Below are positions 13,722 through 14,205 of a stretch of 14,205 bases of DNA, piece by piece. The stretch covers positions 1 through 14,205 of the forward strand of contig JAGKWW010000061.1 in NCBI GenBank assembly GCA_021151665.1, in the 5' to 3' direction. The position numbers and the translations under genes were made by a program. The stretch comes from Flavobacteriaceae bacterium (lineage in GTDB: Bacteria; Bacteroidota; Bacteroidia; Flavobacteriales; Flavobacteriaceae). The notes under the pieces were generated by a model that had not been told where the DNA came from, ran no database searches, and saw only the letters and a program-made list of their open reading frames with translations. Position 1 is the first letter of the stretch; every line of letters starts with the position of its first letter.

Positions 13722-13795
13722 GTCATTCTGACGAAGGAAGAATCTCCTCGTTGAGCGTAAAGATTCTTCACTCCGCAGGCTGCGTTCAGAATGAC
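13722..13795. repeat. REP/MITE-like 74-bp imperfect palindrome
   Basis: The outer arms GTCATTCTGA (13722-13731) and TCAGAATGAC (13786-13795) are perfect 10-bp inverted repeats, and the inner GAAGAATCT (13737-13745) and AGATTCTTC (13761-13769) are perfect 9-bp repeats. Between the arms on the left are five bases, on the right sixteen that fold into a mini hairpin (CGCA, GGC, TGCG at 13774-13784). The core GTCATTCTGA...GAAGAATCT is a motif I recognise from dispersed repeats in Bacteroidota and other genomes. It encodes nothing. It lies where the kinase (+) and HIT gene (-) converge, ending 10 bases before the HIT stop, and may act as their terminator. Confidence 0.75.
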
Positions 13796-13805
13796 AAAAG
13801 GGCGC

Positions 13806-14195
13806 TTACAGATTCGATTGTATCTTCTCTGCCAAGGCTTCAAATTCTTCTTTTTCCAGTTTCACCTTTTTGGTAAAACGCATATCATCCATCTCGTTCA
13901 GCGGGATAAGGTGCACGTGCACATGCGGCACTTCAAGCCCAACTACTGCTACGCCAATGCGCTTGCATTCTACCGACTTTTCAAGAGCCTTAGCCACTTT
14001 CCGGCTGAATTGCATAAGGGCGAGGTAGTTATCTTCCTCCATATCAAAGATCTTGTTGATCTCTTCTTTCGGAATGCAAAGGGTATGCCCTTCGGCATTA
14101 GGATTTACGTCAAGTATAGCAATGAAGTTCTCGTCCTCGGCCACTTTATAAGCCGGGATTTCGCCGTTGATTATTTTAGTGAATATAGATGCCAT
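13806..14195 (-). CDS. HIT family protein (Hint-like nucleotide hydrolase)
   Basis: HIT proteins hydrolyse nucleotide phosphoramidates and related compounds in the cytoplasm. The 129-residue protein has the Hint-type opening ASIFTKIINGEIPAYKVAEDENFIAILDVNP (2-32 region) and the catalytic triad HVHVHLIP at 91-98 with the nucleophile probably H93. No zinc-binding Cys-x2-Cys is seen at the N-terminus, unlike some Hint relatives. The ATG at 14195 is only 10 bases from the window edge, so its upstream neighbour and promoter are not visible. In Flavobacterium greA is often next to such a gene, but that cannot be checked here. The gene converges on the kinase gene with a REP-like element between. 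Family is firm. Confidence 0.95.
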   Translation of the reverse strand: MASIFTKIINGEIPAYKVAEDENFIAILDVNPNAEGHTLCIPKEEINKIFDMEEDNYLALMQFSRKVAKALEKSVECKRIGVAVVGLEVPHVHVHLIPLNEMDDMRFTKKVKLEKEEFEALAEKIQSNL

Positions 14196-14205
14196 TAGTC
14201 GCGGG

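Overview
This window looks like core chromosome from a gliding member of the Bacteroidota, most likely Flavobacteriaceae (Flavobacterium or a close relative). Three things point there: adjacent gldE and gldD gliding genes behind mutY and ssb; flavobacterial promoter elements (TAnnTTTG at -7, TTG at about -33) with no strong Shine-Dalgarno sequences; and lipoprotein and secreted-protein types common in Bacteroidota. Base composition looks fairly balanced by eye, less AT-rich than many Flavobacterium. There is no phage, integrase, transposase gene, CRISPR array, rRNA or tRNA. No stretch over about 300 bases lacks a gene.

Left part, 1-3319 (+): the 3' end of mutY, then ssb with its own promoter inside the mutY end, gldE, gldD and a small YcxB-like membrane protein. 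The last three are tightly packed or overlapping and read as one operon. It stops at a perfect 15-bp palindrome that also serves the convergent gene for a metal-binding (HMA) lipoprotein (-). A DMT/EamA exporter (+) diverges from the HMA gene.

Middle, 4678-9009: a two-gene M16 zinc-peptidase operon (-) encodes an active protein (HxxEH present) and a catalytically dead partner with an extra C-terminal domain. Divergent from it are rplU-rpmA (+), with a strong promoter and terminator.

Right part, 9012-14195: aat and a coupled small membrane protein (-); a secreted protein of unknown function (+); a DUF3127 protein whose C-terminus copies the SSB tip, and a flavin reductase (both -); an orphan membrane histidine kinase (+); and a HIT protein (-) at the edge. 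A 74-bp REP/MITE-like imperfect palindrome lies between the last two.

I found no convincing wholly new system. The best leads are the SSB-tip DUF3127 protein, the dead M16 subunit with its fused domain, the REP-like element, and the secreted 205-residue protein with a TonB-box-like start.
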